Position numbers and translations under genes: made by a program. This document shows, in pieces, positions 42,698-50,917 of a DNA stretch of 64,000 nt (its first letter is position 1; every line of letters starts with the position of its first letter). Under the pieces are notes generated by a model, which was not told the origin of the DNA, made no database searches, and saw only the letters and a list, made by a program, of their open reading frames with translations. Source of the DNA: Caulobacter sp. NIBR1757 (GTDB lineage: Bacteria; Pseudomonadota; Alphaproteobacteria; Caulobacterales; Caulobacteraceae); NCBI RefSeq assembly GCF_027912495.1, contig NZ_CP115463.1, forward strand, positions 4,352,501-4,416,500, read 5' to 3'.

Positions 42698-44602
42698 TCA
42701 ACGCGCCACGGCCTCGGCCACGGCCCGGACGATCTGGTGGATGTTGTAGGGCTTGCGCACGATCGGCGCATCGAACCCGCCGGGGGCGCCGCGTTCGCCG
42801 TAGCCGGTGGCGAACACGAACGGGATGCCCCGCGCCGCCAGGCGCTCGGCCACCGGCGTGACCAGCCGGCCGCCGAGATTGACGTCCAGCACCGCCGCGT
42901 CGAGCTCCGCCTCGGCCAGGGCCATGGCCTCGTCGACGTCGCCGGCCGTGCCGACGATGACGGCGCCGGCCTCGACCAGCCCGGCCTCCAGCTCCAGAGC
43001 CAGCAGGGTGGCGTCCTCGACGATCAGCAGCCGTAAGCCCTCGACCCCGCCGCGCCCGGCCGCCTGACCGGTCGAGACGCCGCTCGGGGCCGGCGGCTCC
43101 TGCGACGCCTTGGCGTCGGCCAGGGCGGCGCGGGCGGCGGTCAGGTGAACCTTCACGCCGCTCTTTTCGTAAGTGACCTTGCCGACGCCGCCGAGCTCGC
43201 GGCCGGTGACCCGGTCGAGCAGCACCGCGCCGAAGCCCGTGCGGGTCGGCTGCACGACCGGCGGGCCGCCCGTCTCCTGCCAGTCCAGCGCGAAGCCGCC
43301 GTCGGGCCGCTTCCTCCAGTCGAGCAGCACGCGGCCGCCCTCCACCGACAAGGCGCCGTACTTGATGGCGTTGGTGGCCAGCTCATGTAGGGCCAGCGAC
43401 AGGGCGTTGGCGGCGCGCGGGGTGAGAAACAGGTCCGGTCCCGACCAGATGGCCTGGCCCTGGCCCAGTCCGCCCAGCTCGGCCTCGACGATGGAGCCGA
43501 GGCTGGCCCCGTGCCAACGGGTGGCGGTCAGCAGCTCATGGGCCTGGGCCATGGCCTTCAGCCGGCCCGAGAAGCTCTCGATGAAGCCGTCCACCGATGA
43601 GGTCCGGCGCGCCGACTGCGCGGCCAGCGACTGGACGGCGGCCAGCACGTTCTTCACCCGATGGTCCAGTTCGGCCATCAGGGTTTCGCGCTGTTCCTCG
43701 TCGCGCTTGCGGTCGGTGATGTCCTGGACAACGCCGATGATCTTGCGCGGCTGGCCCCCGGCGTCGAGGACGACCGCGCCCGCCCCCATCATCCAGCGCA
43801 CCTCGCCGTTGTCCGGCCGCACGATGCGGTATTCGGACCGGTAGCGGCCCGTCGATTTCAGGGAGCGATCAACCTCGGCCCGCAGCTTTTCGCGGTCCTC
43901 GGGATGAACATATCTGAACGACAGGTCGCCATGCTCGCCGCTGGCGGAATCGCGGCTGAGGCCGGTCAGGGCCTTCATCTGGTCGTTGATGACCATGCGA
44001 TCGGCGCCGACGTCCCATTCGAACTCGCCAAGCCCGCCGGCCTCCAGGGCCAGGTCGCGCCGCTGACGGTCCAGCCGCCGGCCGCGCTCGACCGCCAGCC
44101 GGTGGGCGTCGGCCATCAGGTGATCGGTCGCCATTTCGGCCAGGTCCCGCAGGGCCGGGGCGAGATCGTCCTCGCCGGGCGGATGGGCCTGCGGATCGCC
44201 GACCGCCAGCAGCCCGACCACCGCCCCGTCGGGCGTGACCAGCGGGGCGCAGGCGTAGAAGGCGACATCGACCTGGGTCAGGGTGTGGCGAATATCGTCG
44301 AACCGGCTGTCGGTCCGCACATCGCCGCTGATCAGCACCTGGGCCCGACGAATCATCACGTCGGCCAGCGAGCCGGACCGCGGATACTCCCGTCGCTCCA
44401 GCCCGAGGATCGCCTTGTGCCAGAGCCGGTCCCTGTCGACGAGGACGATGGCGGCGCGCGGAGCCCCGAACAGGGCGGCGGCCAGGCGAACCACCCGGTC
44501 AAAGTGGGGATCGCTATCGCTGTCGAGCGCGCCGAGGCCGCGGAGCACCGCCAGCCGGTCCTCCTCGGTCATTTCGACGTCAGGTGCGACAATTTTACTC
44601 AT
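42698..44602 (-). CDS. hybrid HWE-family sensor kinase (GAF-PAS-HWE-REC)
   Basis: The soluble 634-residue kinase has a GAF domain (about 20-165, AIVLVDRDRLWHKAILG...CAPLVTPDGAVVGLLAVGD) and a PAS/PAC domain (about 180-305, ending VVQDITDRKRDEEQRETL). The HisKA_2/HWE phosphoacceptor is His314 (AELDHRVKNVLAAVQSLAAQ), with an ATPase containing LALHELATNAIKYGALS and GFGAVLLDRV. A C-terminal receiver has phosphoacceptor Asp573 (VLDVNLGG). HWE/HisKA_2 kinases often feed the PhyR-NepR-EcfG general stress system. It diverges from an EcfG-type promoter, which supports but does not prove that role. The input signal is unknown. Confidence 0.9.
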   Translation of the reverse strand: MSKIVAPDVEMTEEDRLAVLRGLGALDSDSDPHFDRVVRLAAALFGAPRAAIVLVDRDRLWHKAILGLERREYPRSGSLADVMIRRAQVLISGDVRTDSRFDDIRHTLTQVDVAFYACAPLVTPDGAVVGLLAVGDPQAHPPGEDDLAPALRDLAEMATDHLMADAHRLAVERGRRLDRQRRDLALEAGGLGEFEWDVGADRMVINDQMKALTGLSRDSASGEHGDLSFRYVHPEDREKLRAEVDRSLKSTGRYRSEYRIVRPDNGEVRWMMGAGAVVLDAGGQPRKIIGVVQDITDRKRDEEQRETLMAELDHRVKNVLAAVQSLAAQSARRTSSVDGFIESFSGRLKAMAQAHELLTATRWHGASLGSIVEAELGGLGQGQAIWSGPDLFLTPRAANALSLALHELATNAIKYGALSVEGGRVLLDWRKRPDGGFALDWQETGGPPVVQPTRTGFGAVLLDRVTGRELGGVGKVTYEKSGVKVHLTAARAALADAKASQEPPAPSGVSTGQAAGRGGVEGLRLLIVEDATLLALELEAGLVEAGAVIVGTAGDVDEAMALAEAELDAAVLDVNLGGRLVTPVAERLAARGIPFVFATGYGERGAPGGFDAPIVRKPYNIHQIVRAVAEAVAR

Positions 44603-44670
44603 AACGGCACCTTAGACCGAGTTCGCCGGTTAAGCGACTGGTGGCGGTTAGCCTTCCGGCGCCCTATCTT

Positions 44671-44695
44671 GGAACCTGCGCCTGTCCTCGACGTT
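44671..44695 (+). promoter_or_regulatory. EcfG (sigma-T) general-stress promoter for the DUF883 operon
   Basis: GGAAC (44671-44675), a 16-nt spacer and CGTT (44692-44695) match the alphaproteobacterial EcfG consensus GGAAC-N16/17-CGTT exactly. The DUF883 ATG is at 44758, giving a leader of about 55 nt. It lies in the gap between the HWE kinase gene and the DUF883 gene, facing the latter. Confidence 0.75.
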
Positions 44696-44757
44696 GTCGG
44701 GCCGTCACGCATGACGACCCAACGCCCGGGGTGCGGGCCTCTAGCGGAGATTATTCC

Positions 44758-45102
44758 ATGACCAACGTGCCCACCGGCGCCGAGACCGAAGCCGTCAAGG
44801 CGAAGACCTCGCTGAAGAACGCGGCCAACCATGCCGAGAAGAGCTTCGCGGAAGCCGCCGAAGCCGCCAAGACCTCGATCACCGAAGCCGCCGCGCGCGC
44901 CGAGGTGGCGATCAAGGAAGGCCTCGAAACCTTCCGCGCCCAGAGCCGGACCTACGCCGACACGGCCGGCCACCAGCTCGACGTGGCCCAGCGCTACGTC
45001 ACCGAGCGGGTGAAGGAAAAGCCCCAGACCGCCCTGCTGGCGGCGGCCGGCGTCGGCCTGCTGCTCGGCCTGCTGCTGGCCGGCCGCGGCGACCGGCGTT
45101 GA
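44758..45102 (+). CDS. DUF883/YqjD-like membrane-anchored protein
   Basis: The 114-residue protein has a long Ala/Glu/Lys-rich amphipathic helix (about 10-85, EAAEAAKTSITEAAARAEVAIKEGLETF). It has RVKEKPQTALLAAAGVGLLLGLLL (single C-terminal membrane helix with the family's EKP motif) and a terminal GRGDRR. E. coli relatives YqjD and ElaB are stationary-phase, membrane-tethered ribosome-binding proteins. It follows an EcfG-type promoter and overlaps the next gene (TTGA), so it is probably stress induced. Confidence 0.85.
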   Translation: MTNVPTGAETEAVKAKTSLKNAANHAEKSFAEAAEAAKTSITEAAARAEVAIKEGLETFRAQSRTYADTAGHQLDVAQRYVTERVKEKPQTALLAAAGVGLLLGLLLAGRGDRR

Positions 45103-45512
45103 TTGTAGAGCGCACGCTTGCGGCCCTGGCGACGGCGGCGGCGGTTATCGCCGCCGTTTCCGTGGCCATCGTCGCCGCCTTCTTCGCCCTCTTCGCCCTG
45201 GTCGAGCCGTTCGTCGGCAAGGCCGGGGGCGGAGCCGTGGTGGCCGGAGCCGCCGCTGTCCTGGCGGCGGTGATCGCCATGGTCGCCGCCCGCAAGATGG
45301 AAGGCGACAAGCGCCGCCATCAGCAGGCGCAGGCCGCCAACACGGCGGCAGGCGGTCACGCGGACATCGCCACCGTCATCCTGAGCGTGGTCAAGGACCG
45401 GCCCATTCTGTCGGCCGGCGCGGCCATTGCTGTCGGCGTCTATGCCCTGCGCAATCCGGCCCTGATCAGCGCCGTGGTGCGGGGCTTCATGGACGGCCGG
45501 TCCAAGCCGTAA
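45099..45512 (+). CDS. YqjE-like (phage-holin superfamily III) membrane protein
   Basis: The 137-residue protein has two closely spaced membrane helices (ALATAAAVIAAVSVAIVAAFFALFALV and GAVVAGAAAVLAAVIAMVAA). A charged segment KMEGDKRRHQQAQ follows, then a third weak hydrophobic stretch. The DUF883-then-YqjE order is the same as in the E. coli yqjDE pair. Despite the holin label, nothing phage-like surrounds it. The start is TTG 45099 within a TTGA overlap with the upstream stop, so translation is coupled. Confidence 0.78.
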   Translation: MIVERTLAALATAAAVIAAVSVAIVAAFFALFALVEPFVGKAGGGAVVAGAAAVLAAVIAMVAARKMEGDKRRHQQAQAANTAAGGHADIATVILSVVKDRPILSAGAAIAVGVYALRNPALISAVVRGFMDGRSKP

Positions 45513-45513
45513 G

Positions 45514-45531
45514 GCCGGGGCAAACCCCGGC
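45514..45531 (+). terminator. short hairpin after the DUF883-YqjE pair
   Basis: GCCGGGG-CAAA-CCCCGGC begins immediately after the stop codon at 45512. Only GACTTTC follows, so it is at best a weak terminator. Confidence 0.4.
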
Positions 45532-45557
45532 GACTTTCAAGCGTTGTGATCTGTGAA

Positions 45558-45590
45558 CGCCGGCGGCTCCCCTCGCCGGCGCAAGAGGAG
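45558..45590 (+). promoter_or_regulatory. leader hairpin and ribosome site of sodB
   Basis: A perfect 8-bp stem CGCCGGCG/CGCCGGCG encloses GCTCCCCT and ends one base before the Shine-Dalgarno AAGAGGAG (45583-45590). The loop is partly complementary to that site. It may tune sodB translation or mRNA stability. Confidence 0.35.
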
Positions 45591-45599
45591 TTGTGTCTT

Positions 45600-46223
45600 A
45601 TGCCTTTCATTCTGCCCGACCTGCCCTATGCCCGCGATGCGCTGGCCCCCACCGTTTCCGGCGAGACCCTCGACTACCACCATGGCAAGCACCACAAGGC
45701 CTACGTCGAGACGCTGAACAAGCTGCTCGAGGAGAAGGGCGAGACGCCCGAAAGCCTGGAGGCCGTGGTCACGTCGGCCGGCCCCGGCAAGCTGTTCAAC
45801 AATGCCGCCCAGGCCTGGAACCACGGTTTCTTCTGGGAAAGCATGAGCCCCTCGCCGGGAACGCCGTCAAGCGCCCTGGCCGAAGCCATCGAGGCGTTCG
45901 GCGGCCTTGAGGCGCTCGGCAAGACGTTCGTCGAGACCGGCGTCGGCCAGTTCGGCTCCGGCTGGGCGTGGCTGCTGTGGAAGGACGGCAAGATCGCGGT
46001 CGAACCCAGCCACGACGCCGACAATCCGCTGGCAAGCGGCGCCGGCTTCCCGCTGCTGGTCTGCGATGTCTGGGAGCACGCCTACTATCTGGACCATCAG
46101 AACGACCGGAAGGGCTTCCTGACCGCCTGGTTCAAAAACCTGGCGAACTGGGACTTCGCCGCCGATCAGCTGGCGGCCGCGCAGGGGTCCGGTGAAGGCT
46201 ACAAATACCCGCCGCCGAAGTAG
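45600..46223 (+). CDS. sodB: iron/manganese superoxide dismutase
   Basis: The 207-residue protein disproportionates superoxide. Metal ligands are visible in order: His in [14 protein letters not shown] (about 27), His in [12 protein letters not shown], and Asp and His in [23 protein letters not shown] and the second-shell residues around it fit iron SOD, as in other alphaproteobacterial SodB. There is no signal peptide, so it is cytoplasmic. It sits between two genes with EcfG-type promoters but has no such promoter of its own in the 87-nt gap. Confidence 0.95.
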   Translation: MPFILPDLPYARDALAPTVSGETLDYHHGKHHKAYVETLNKLLEEKGETPESLEAVVTSAGPGKLFNNAAQAWNHGFFWESMSPSPGTPSSALAEAIEAFGGLEALGKTFVETGVGQFGSGWAWLLWKDGKIAVEPSHDADNPLASGAGFPLLVCDVWEHAYYLDHQNDRKGFLTAWFKNLANWDFAADQLAAAQGSGEGYKYPPPK

Positions 46224-46237
46224 AATCGCCTGGTCAT

Positions 46238-46262
46238 GGAACCACGATCATAGAAACCCGTT
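46238..46262 (+). promoter_or_regulatory. EcfG (sigma-T) general-stress promoter for the DUF1328 gene
   Basis: GGAAC (46238-46242) and CGTT (46259-46262) are separated by 16 nt, an exact match to the EcfG consensus. The DUF1328 ATG is at 46318, about 55 nt downstream, the same distance as at the DUF883 promoter. Confidence 0.75.
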
Positions 46263-46317
46263 TTCCAAATCGACGACGCGACGCCTTCGCGTTTTGATTA
46301 AAGGGAAGGTTTTCAAG

Positions 46318-46488
46318 ATGCTCAGGTGGGCGCTTATTTTCCTCGTCGTGGCTCTTGTCGCGGCCGTTCTTGGGTTTGGTGGTATCGCCGGGGCCTCGGC
46401 CTCGATCGCCAAGATCCTGTTCTTCGTTTTCCTGGTCCTGTTCGTGGTCTCCCTGGTCATGAACATGGTTCGGGGTCGGGCGCCCTAG
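46318..46488 (+). CDS. DUF1328 (YtjA-like) small membrane protein
   Basis: The 56-residue protein is [19 protein letters not shown] followed by [31 protein letters not shown]. This is the two-helix DUF1328 pattern, with the conserved GIAG turn and a short basic tail. AAGGGAAGG lies upstream of the ATG at a usable distance. Function is unknown. DUF1328 genes are common members of alphaproteobacterial general-stress regulons, in line with the EcfG promoter here. Confidence 0.9.
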   Translation: MLRWALIFLVVALVAAVLGFGGIAGASASIAKILFFVFLVLFVVSLVMNMVRGRAP

Positions 46489-46518
46489 CGGCAAACGCCA
46501 GGACGTAGACCTCCGATG

Positions 46519-46549
46519 AAGGGCGGCGCCGCAAGGCCCGCCCTTTTTC
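46519..46549 (+). terminator. Rho-independent terminator after the DUF1328 gene
   Basis: The stem AAGGGCGG/CCGCCCTT runs into a T-run TTTTT. It separates the stress gene from the M16 peptidase gene. Confidence 0.8.
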
Positions 46550-46590
46550 GTGCGCGCGAAGCTGCTAAGCACCTCCGGTAGGTCCTGGAG

Positions 46591-49434
46591 ATGTCCCGCG
46601 TGCTGAAGTCCGTTTCCGCCAGAGTGCTGGCCGCCGCCCTGTTGTTCGCCGTTCCCGCCGGCCTGATCGCCGCGCCCGTCCTCGCCGCCGAACAGCCCAC
46701 CGCCCCGCCGATCAAGTACCGCGAACGGGTCCTGGCCAACGGCCTGCGGGTGATCAGCTCGGTCGATCGCTCCACCCCCAATGTCACGGTGCAGGTCTGG
46801 TACGGCGTCGGCGGCAAGGACGATCCCGAGGGCCGCACCGGCTTCGCTCACCTGTTCGAACACCTGATGTTCAAGGCCACCCGCGACCTGCCCCCGGAAG
46901 CCTTCGACCGCATGACCGAGGATGTCGGCGGCTTCAACAACGCCTTCACCGCCGACGACATGACCGCCTACTACGAGCTGGTCCCGGCCCATCACCTTGA
47001 GCGCCTGCTGTGGGCCGAGTCCCAGCGCCTGGGCTCGCTGGTCGTCGACGAGGCCAACTTCAAGTCCGAGCGCGACGTGGTGAAGGAGGAGCTGCGCCAG
47101 CGGGTGCTCGCCAACCCCTACGGCCGCTTCCAGTCGCTGCTGGTGCCCTCGGCCAGCTATACTACCCACCCCTACCGCCGGCCGGTGATCGGTTCGATCG
47201 AGGACCTCGATTCGGCGACTATCGATGACGTGCTGGCCTTCCATGCCACCTACTACCGGCCCGACAACGCCGCCCTGATCGTGGTCGGCAACTTCGACGA
47301 GGCCCGGCTCGACGCCTGGGTCGACAAATACTTCGGCGCCATCAGGACGCCCGCGACCCCGCTGCCGCGCGTCACGGTCCAGGAACCGGCCCGCAAGGGC
47401 GCCAAAACCGTCACCGGCTACGCCCCCAATGTGCCGCTGCCGGCCATCGCCATCACCTGGCAGGCGCCCAAGGCGGCCGACCCGGACGCCGCCGCCCTGA
47501 CCGTGCTCGACGCCATCCTGTCGGCCGGCAAGTCCTCGCGGCTCTACAACAGCCTGGTCTACCAGCAGCAGATCGCCCAGGAGGCCTTCTCCACCGCCGA
47601 ACTCAACGCCCAGCCGGGGCTGTTCTACGTCGGCGCCATCATGAGCAGCGGCAAGACCCTGGACGAGGGCGAGAAGGCCCTGCTGGCAGAGGTCGCCCGC
47701 CTGCGCGAGGCCCCACCGACCGCCGCCGAACTGGCCGAGGCCAAGAGCGAGATGATCGCCGGCGCCGTGCGCCAGCGCGAGACCATCGACGGCAAGGGCT
47801 TCGTGCTCGGTTCGGCCCTGGTGCTGGAAGGCGATGCGGCCAAGGCCAACAGCGGCATCGACGAGCTGAACGCCGTCACCACCGCCGACGTGCAGCGTGT
47901 GGCCCGCAAATACCTCGACCCCAAACGCATGGTCGTCGTCCGCTACATGGACGAAAGCCAGCGGCCCAAGGGCGCCAGGGATGAAGTGGCCAAGCCGGTC
48001 ACCGTGGTCAGCAAGCCGTTCAAGGGCGAGCGCGTCGCCCTGCGCGAGGCGGCCCAGCGTGAAAAGGCCCCGGCGCTCGGCGAACCGATCGCCCCGGTCC
48101 TGCCGACCCCCGTCGAGAAGACCCTGCCTAACGGCCTGCGGGTCATCGTCGCCCGCTCCAGCACCCTGCCGCTGGTCACCGCCGACCTCACCGTGCGGGC
48201 CGGGTCGGTGTTCGATCCCGACGGTCAGGCCGGCCTTGCCGCCATGGCAGCCGACCTGATGACCGAAGGGGCCGGCGGCAAGAGCGCCACCCGGATCGCC
48301 GCCGAGAGCGAGGCCCTCGGCGCCGAGCTCTCGACCGGGGCCGGCCGCGAGTTCACCTCCGTGACCCTCAGCAGCCTGACCAGCAACCTCGACGCCTCCA
48401 TCGACCTGATGGCCGACGTCGCCTTGCGCCCGGCCTTCGATCAGGAGGAACTGGACCGCTCGCGCGATCAGGCCATCGACGGCTTCCAGGTCGCGCTGAC
48501 CGAGCCCGGCTCGGTCGCCGGCTATGTCTCCGCCCCGGCGGTATGGACCGGCACCCCGTTCGCCGACGTCACCACCCCTGCGACCCTGAAGACCCTCAAG
48601 CGCGACGACCTCGCCGCCTTCCACGCCCGCTGGTTCCGGCCCGACAACGCCGTGCTGGTGATCACCGGCGACATCAGCCCGGACGCCGGCTTCGCCCTGG
48701 CCGAGCGGGCCTTCGGGGCCTGGCAGGCGCCGGCCACGCCGCTGCCGGCCCAGCCGGCCGTCTCGGCGGCGTCGCAGCCGCGCATCGTCATCGTCGACAT
48801 GCCCGGGGCCGGCCAGGCCAGCGTCATCGTCGCCAAGCGGGCCATCACCCGCGACGATCCCCGCTACTACGCCGGTCTTGTGGCCAACAATGTGCTCGGC
48901 GGCGGCTACAGCTCGCGCCTGAACCAGGAGATCCGGCTGAAGCGCGGCCTGGCCTACGGGGCCGGCTCCAGCCTGTCGGTGCGCAAGGGCAGCGGCGGCT
49001 TCTCGGCCTCGACCTCGACCAAGAACGAGACGGCCGGCGAGGTGCTGACCCTGCTGCGCGGCGAGATGACCCGCCTGGGCGAAGCGCCGCCGACAGCCGA
49101 GGAGATGGCCGCCCGCAAGTCGGTGCTGATCGGCGGTTTCGGCCGCGAGTTGGCCACCACCGGCGGCCTGGCCGACACGCTGGGCTCCCTGGCCGCCTAT
49201 GGCATCGACCTCAGCGAAGTGTCGCTGTTCACGACCAGGATAGAGGCGGTGACGCCCCAGCAGGTGCAGGACTTCGCCGCCCAGGTGCTCAAGCCCGGCG
49301 AGGCCAGCGTCATCGTCGTCGGCGACGGCAAGCTGTTCGGCAAGAGTCTGGCCGAGGCCCTGCCCGGCGCCGAGGTCATTCCGATCGCCGACCTCGACCT
49401 CGACAGCCCGACCCTGCGCAAGGCCCAAAAATGA
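46591..49434 (+). CDS. M16-family zinc peptidase (two-domain insulinase type)
   Basis: The 947-residue protein has a signal peptide (cleavage near VLAAEQ, about 34) and two tandem M16 repeats. The first repeat carries the inverted zinc motif H87-LFE-H91 (FAHLFEHLMFKAT) with downstream SERDVVKEELRQR for the third ligand. The second repeat (from about 510, PVEKTLPNGLRVIVARSSTLPLVTADL) lacks HxxEH and so is the inactive partner. The N-terminal signal places it in the periplasm, possibly degrading peptides. It overlaps thiD by 4 nt (ATGA). Confidence 0.92.
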   Translation: MSRVLKSVSARVLAAALLFAVPAGLIAAPVLAAEQPTAPPIKYRERVLANGLRVISSVDRSTPNVTVQVWYGVGGKDDPEGRTGFAHLFEHLMFKATRDLPPEAFDRMTEDVGGFNNAFTADDMTAYYELVPAHHLERLLWAESQRLGSLVVDEANFKSERDVVKEELRQRVLANPYGRFQSLLVPSASYTTHPYRRPVIGSIEDLDSATIDDVLAFHATYYRPDNAALIVVGNFDEARLDAWVDKYFGAIRTPATPLPRVTVQEPARKGAKTVTGYAPNVPLPAIAITWQAPKAADPDAAALTVLDAILSAGKSSRLYNSLVYQQQIAQEAFSTAELNAQPGLFYVGAIMSSGKTLDEGEKALLAEVARLREAPPTAAELAEAKSEMIAGAVRQRETIDGKGFVLGSALVLEGDAAKANSGIDELNAVTTADVQRVARKYLDPKRMVVVRYMDESQRPKGARDEVAKPVTVVSKPFKGERVALREAAQREKAPALGEPIAPVLPTPVEKTLPNGLRVIVARSSTLPLVTADLTVRAGSVFDPDGQAGLAAMAADLMTEGAGGKSATRIAAESEALGAELSTGAGREFTSVTLSSLTSNLDASIDLMADVALRPAFDQEELDRSRDQAIDGFQVALTEPGSVAGYVSAPAVWTGTPFADVTTPATLKTLKRDDLAAFHARWFRPDNAVLVITGDISPDAGFALAERAFGAWQAPATPLPAQPAVSAASQPRIVIVDMPGAGQASVIVAKRAITRDDPRYYAGLVANNVLGGGYSSRLNQEIRLKRGLAYGAGSSLSVRKGSGGFSASTSTKNETAGEVLTLLRGEMTRLGEAPPTAEEMAARKSVLIGGFGRELATTGGLADTLGSLAAYGIDLSEVSLFTTRIEAVTPQQVQDFAAQVLKPGEASVIVVGDGKLFGKSLAEALPGAEVIPIADLDLDSPTLRKAQK

Positions 49435-50222
49435 TAGGCCGCGTCCTGATCATCGCCGGCTCCGACAGTGGCGGCGGCGCCGGCCTGCAGGCCGACATCA
49501 AGGCGGTGACCCTGCTGGGGGCCTATGCGGCCACCGCCGTGACCGCCATCACCGTGCAGAACACGCTCGGCGTCACCGGGGTGCACCCCATCCCCCTCGA
49601 CATCATCGAGGCCCAGGGCCGCGCCGTGCTCGACGACATCGGGGCCGACGCCATCAAGACCGGCATGCTGGGCGATGCCGGCACGGTCGCCGTCGCCGCC
49701 CGGCTGATCGACAGCGCCGGCGCCATTCCCGTCGTCGTCGATCCGGTGATGATCGCCAAGGGCGGGGCCAGCCTGCTCGACCCCCGCGCCATCGAGGCCG
49801 TGCGCTCAGAGCTTGTCCCCCGCGCCACCCTGCTGACCCCCAACGCCCCCGAGGCCGAAGCGCTGACCGGCCTGCCGGCGACCAGCACCGACGACCTGCG
49901 CCGGGCCGGCCACACCCTCCTGCGCATGGGCGCGAAGGCAGTGCTGATGAAGGGCGGCCATGTGCCCGGCGACCGGCTGATCGATCTTCTGATCACCGCC
50001 GATGGCGAAACCGCCTTCGAGGACGCCCGCATCGACACCCAGCACACCCACGGCACCGGCTGCACTCTGGCCAGCGCCTGCGCGGCGGGCCTGGCCCAGG
50101 GCCTCGACCTGACCGCCGCTGTCGCCCGCGCCTGGAACTACGTCCATCGCGCCATCGAGGCCGCTCCGGGCCTGGGCATGGGGCACGGACCGCTCGACCA
50201 CGCCTGGATGCTGCGCGACTAA
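49431..50222 (+). CDS. thiD: hydroxymethylpyrimidine/phosphomethylpyrimidine kinase
   Basis: ThiD phosphorylates HMP and HMP-P for thiamine synthesis or salvage. The 263-residue ribokinase-fold protein contains AGSDSGGGAGLQADIKAVTLLGAYAA, VVDPVMIAKGGASLL, LTPNAPEAEALTG, VLMKGGH and the anion-hole motif THGTGCTLASA with the catalytic Asp/Cys region. It starts within the M16 stop codon, an unusual pairing of a thiamine gene with a periplasmic peptidase. No TPP riboswitch is visible. Confidence 0.94.
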   Translation: MIGRVLIIAGSDSGGGAGLQADIKAVTLLGAYAATAVTAITVQNTLGVTGVHPIPLDIIEAQGRAVLDDIGADAIKTGMLGDAGTVAVAARLIDSAGAIPVVVDPVMIAKGGASLLDPRAIEAVRSELVPRATLLTPNAPEAEALTGLPATSTDDLRRAGHTLLRMGAKAVLMKGGHVPGDRLIDLLITADGETAFEDARIDTQHTHGTGCTLASACAAGLAQGLDLTAAVARAWNYVHRAIEAAPGLGMGHGPLDHAWMLRD

Positions 50223-50230
50223 CCCCCACC

Positions 50231-50351
50231 CTGTCATCCTCCGGCCGCACAGCGGACCGGGGGACCCATGTCGGCTCTGGAAAGACTCCCGGCGGTTTTC
50301 ACGCGGACAGTTGGGTCCCCCGGTCCGACTTCGTCGGCCGGAGGATGACAG
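50231..50351. repeat. intergenic inverted-repeat element, GTCATCC/GGACCCA family, copy 4
   Basis: The outer arms CTGTCATCCTCCGGCCG (50231) and CGGCCGGAGGATGACAG (ending 50351) pair over 17 bp. The inner blocks CGGACCGGGGGACCCA (50253) and TGGGTCCCCCGGTCCG (50312) pair over 16 bp. Constant parts (GTCATCC, GGACCCA) are shared with copies 1-3 while the rest has changed symmetrically. It lies between thiD and a secreted-protein gene on the same strand. Confidence 0.88.
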
Positions 50352-50436
50352 CGGTTGGGCGGCCATCCCGCGACAACTTGCGCGATGACAGATCCCGGGC
50401 GGCATGATTCCCTTCCCCAAGTCGGGGAGTTCCACC

Positions 50437-50892
50437 ATGCGTCTCATCATCGCCATGGCCGTGATGGCCGTCGCCCTGCCCACCGTCGCCTCGGCGGAAA
50501 CCTGGTTGCCGATCGCCAAGGGCGCGGCCCATGTCTCCTACGCCGACCCGGACGCCCTCAGCGGCGATGACACCGAGGTCGGGGTCCGGGAGATGAAGGT
50601 CTACGACCCGCCCATCGCCGCCGACGGTCAGACCATCCGCGCCCGCATCGTCAACTACCGGTTCCGCTGCGATTCCACCCGCTTCAAGATCCTCGACGTC
50701 GAGAATATCGACGAGACCGGCAAGAGCCTGGGCCTTGCCCCCATCGACGAGGACTGGCGCGAACCGGTGGTCGCCGGCACGGTCGGCGAGAAGCTGGCCG
50801 CCTTCGGCTGCGGCCAGATGGCCATGGACCCTGACGGCGCGGTGACCCGCTCGTCGGCTATTCGCGACGGCCGCTGGATGCTCTCGCAATAG
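50437..50892 (+). CDS. small secreted protein, surface-adhesin-E-like
   Basis: The 151-residue protein has a signal peptide MRLIIAMAVMAVALPTVASA and a beta-rich mature part with TWLPIAKGAAHVSYADPDALSG, EVGVREMKVYDPP and RIVNYRFRCDSTRFKILDVENIDETGKSL. The Cys pair (in FRCDST and FGCGQM) could form a disulfide. The layout resembles small secreted proteins annotated as surface-adhesin protein E-like, but similarity is judged by eye only and the function is unknown. Confidence 0.72.
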   Translation: MRLIIAMAVMAVALPTVASAETWLPIAKGAAHVSYADPDALSGDDTEVGVREMKVYDPPIAADGQTIRARIVNYRFRCDSTRFKILDVENIDETGKSLGLAPIDEDWREPVVAGTVGEKLAAFGCGQMAMDPDGAVTRSSAIRDGRWMLSQ

Positions 50893-50917
50893 AGGCCGAA
50901 TCGGCGACATTGGCCGG

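Noticed and set aside
45099-45512. Holin-like protein as a sign of prophage
   Set aside because: It pairs with a DUF883 gene behind a stress promoter as in E. coli yqjDE. No phage structural, lysis or integrase genes are present.
49431-50222. TPP riboswitch upstream of thiD
   Set aside because: The upstream DNA is coding sequence of the M16 gene, and no THI-box motifs such as CUGAGA were seen.
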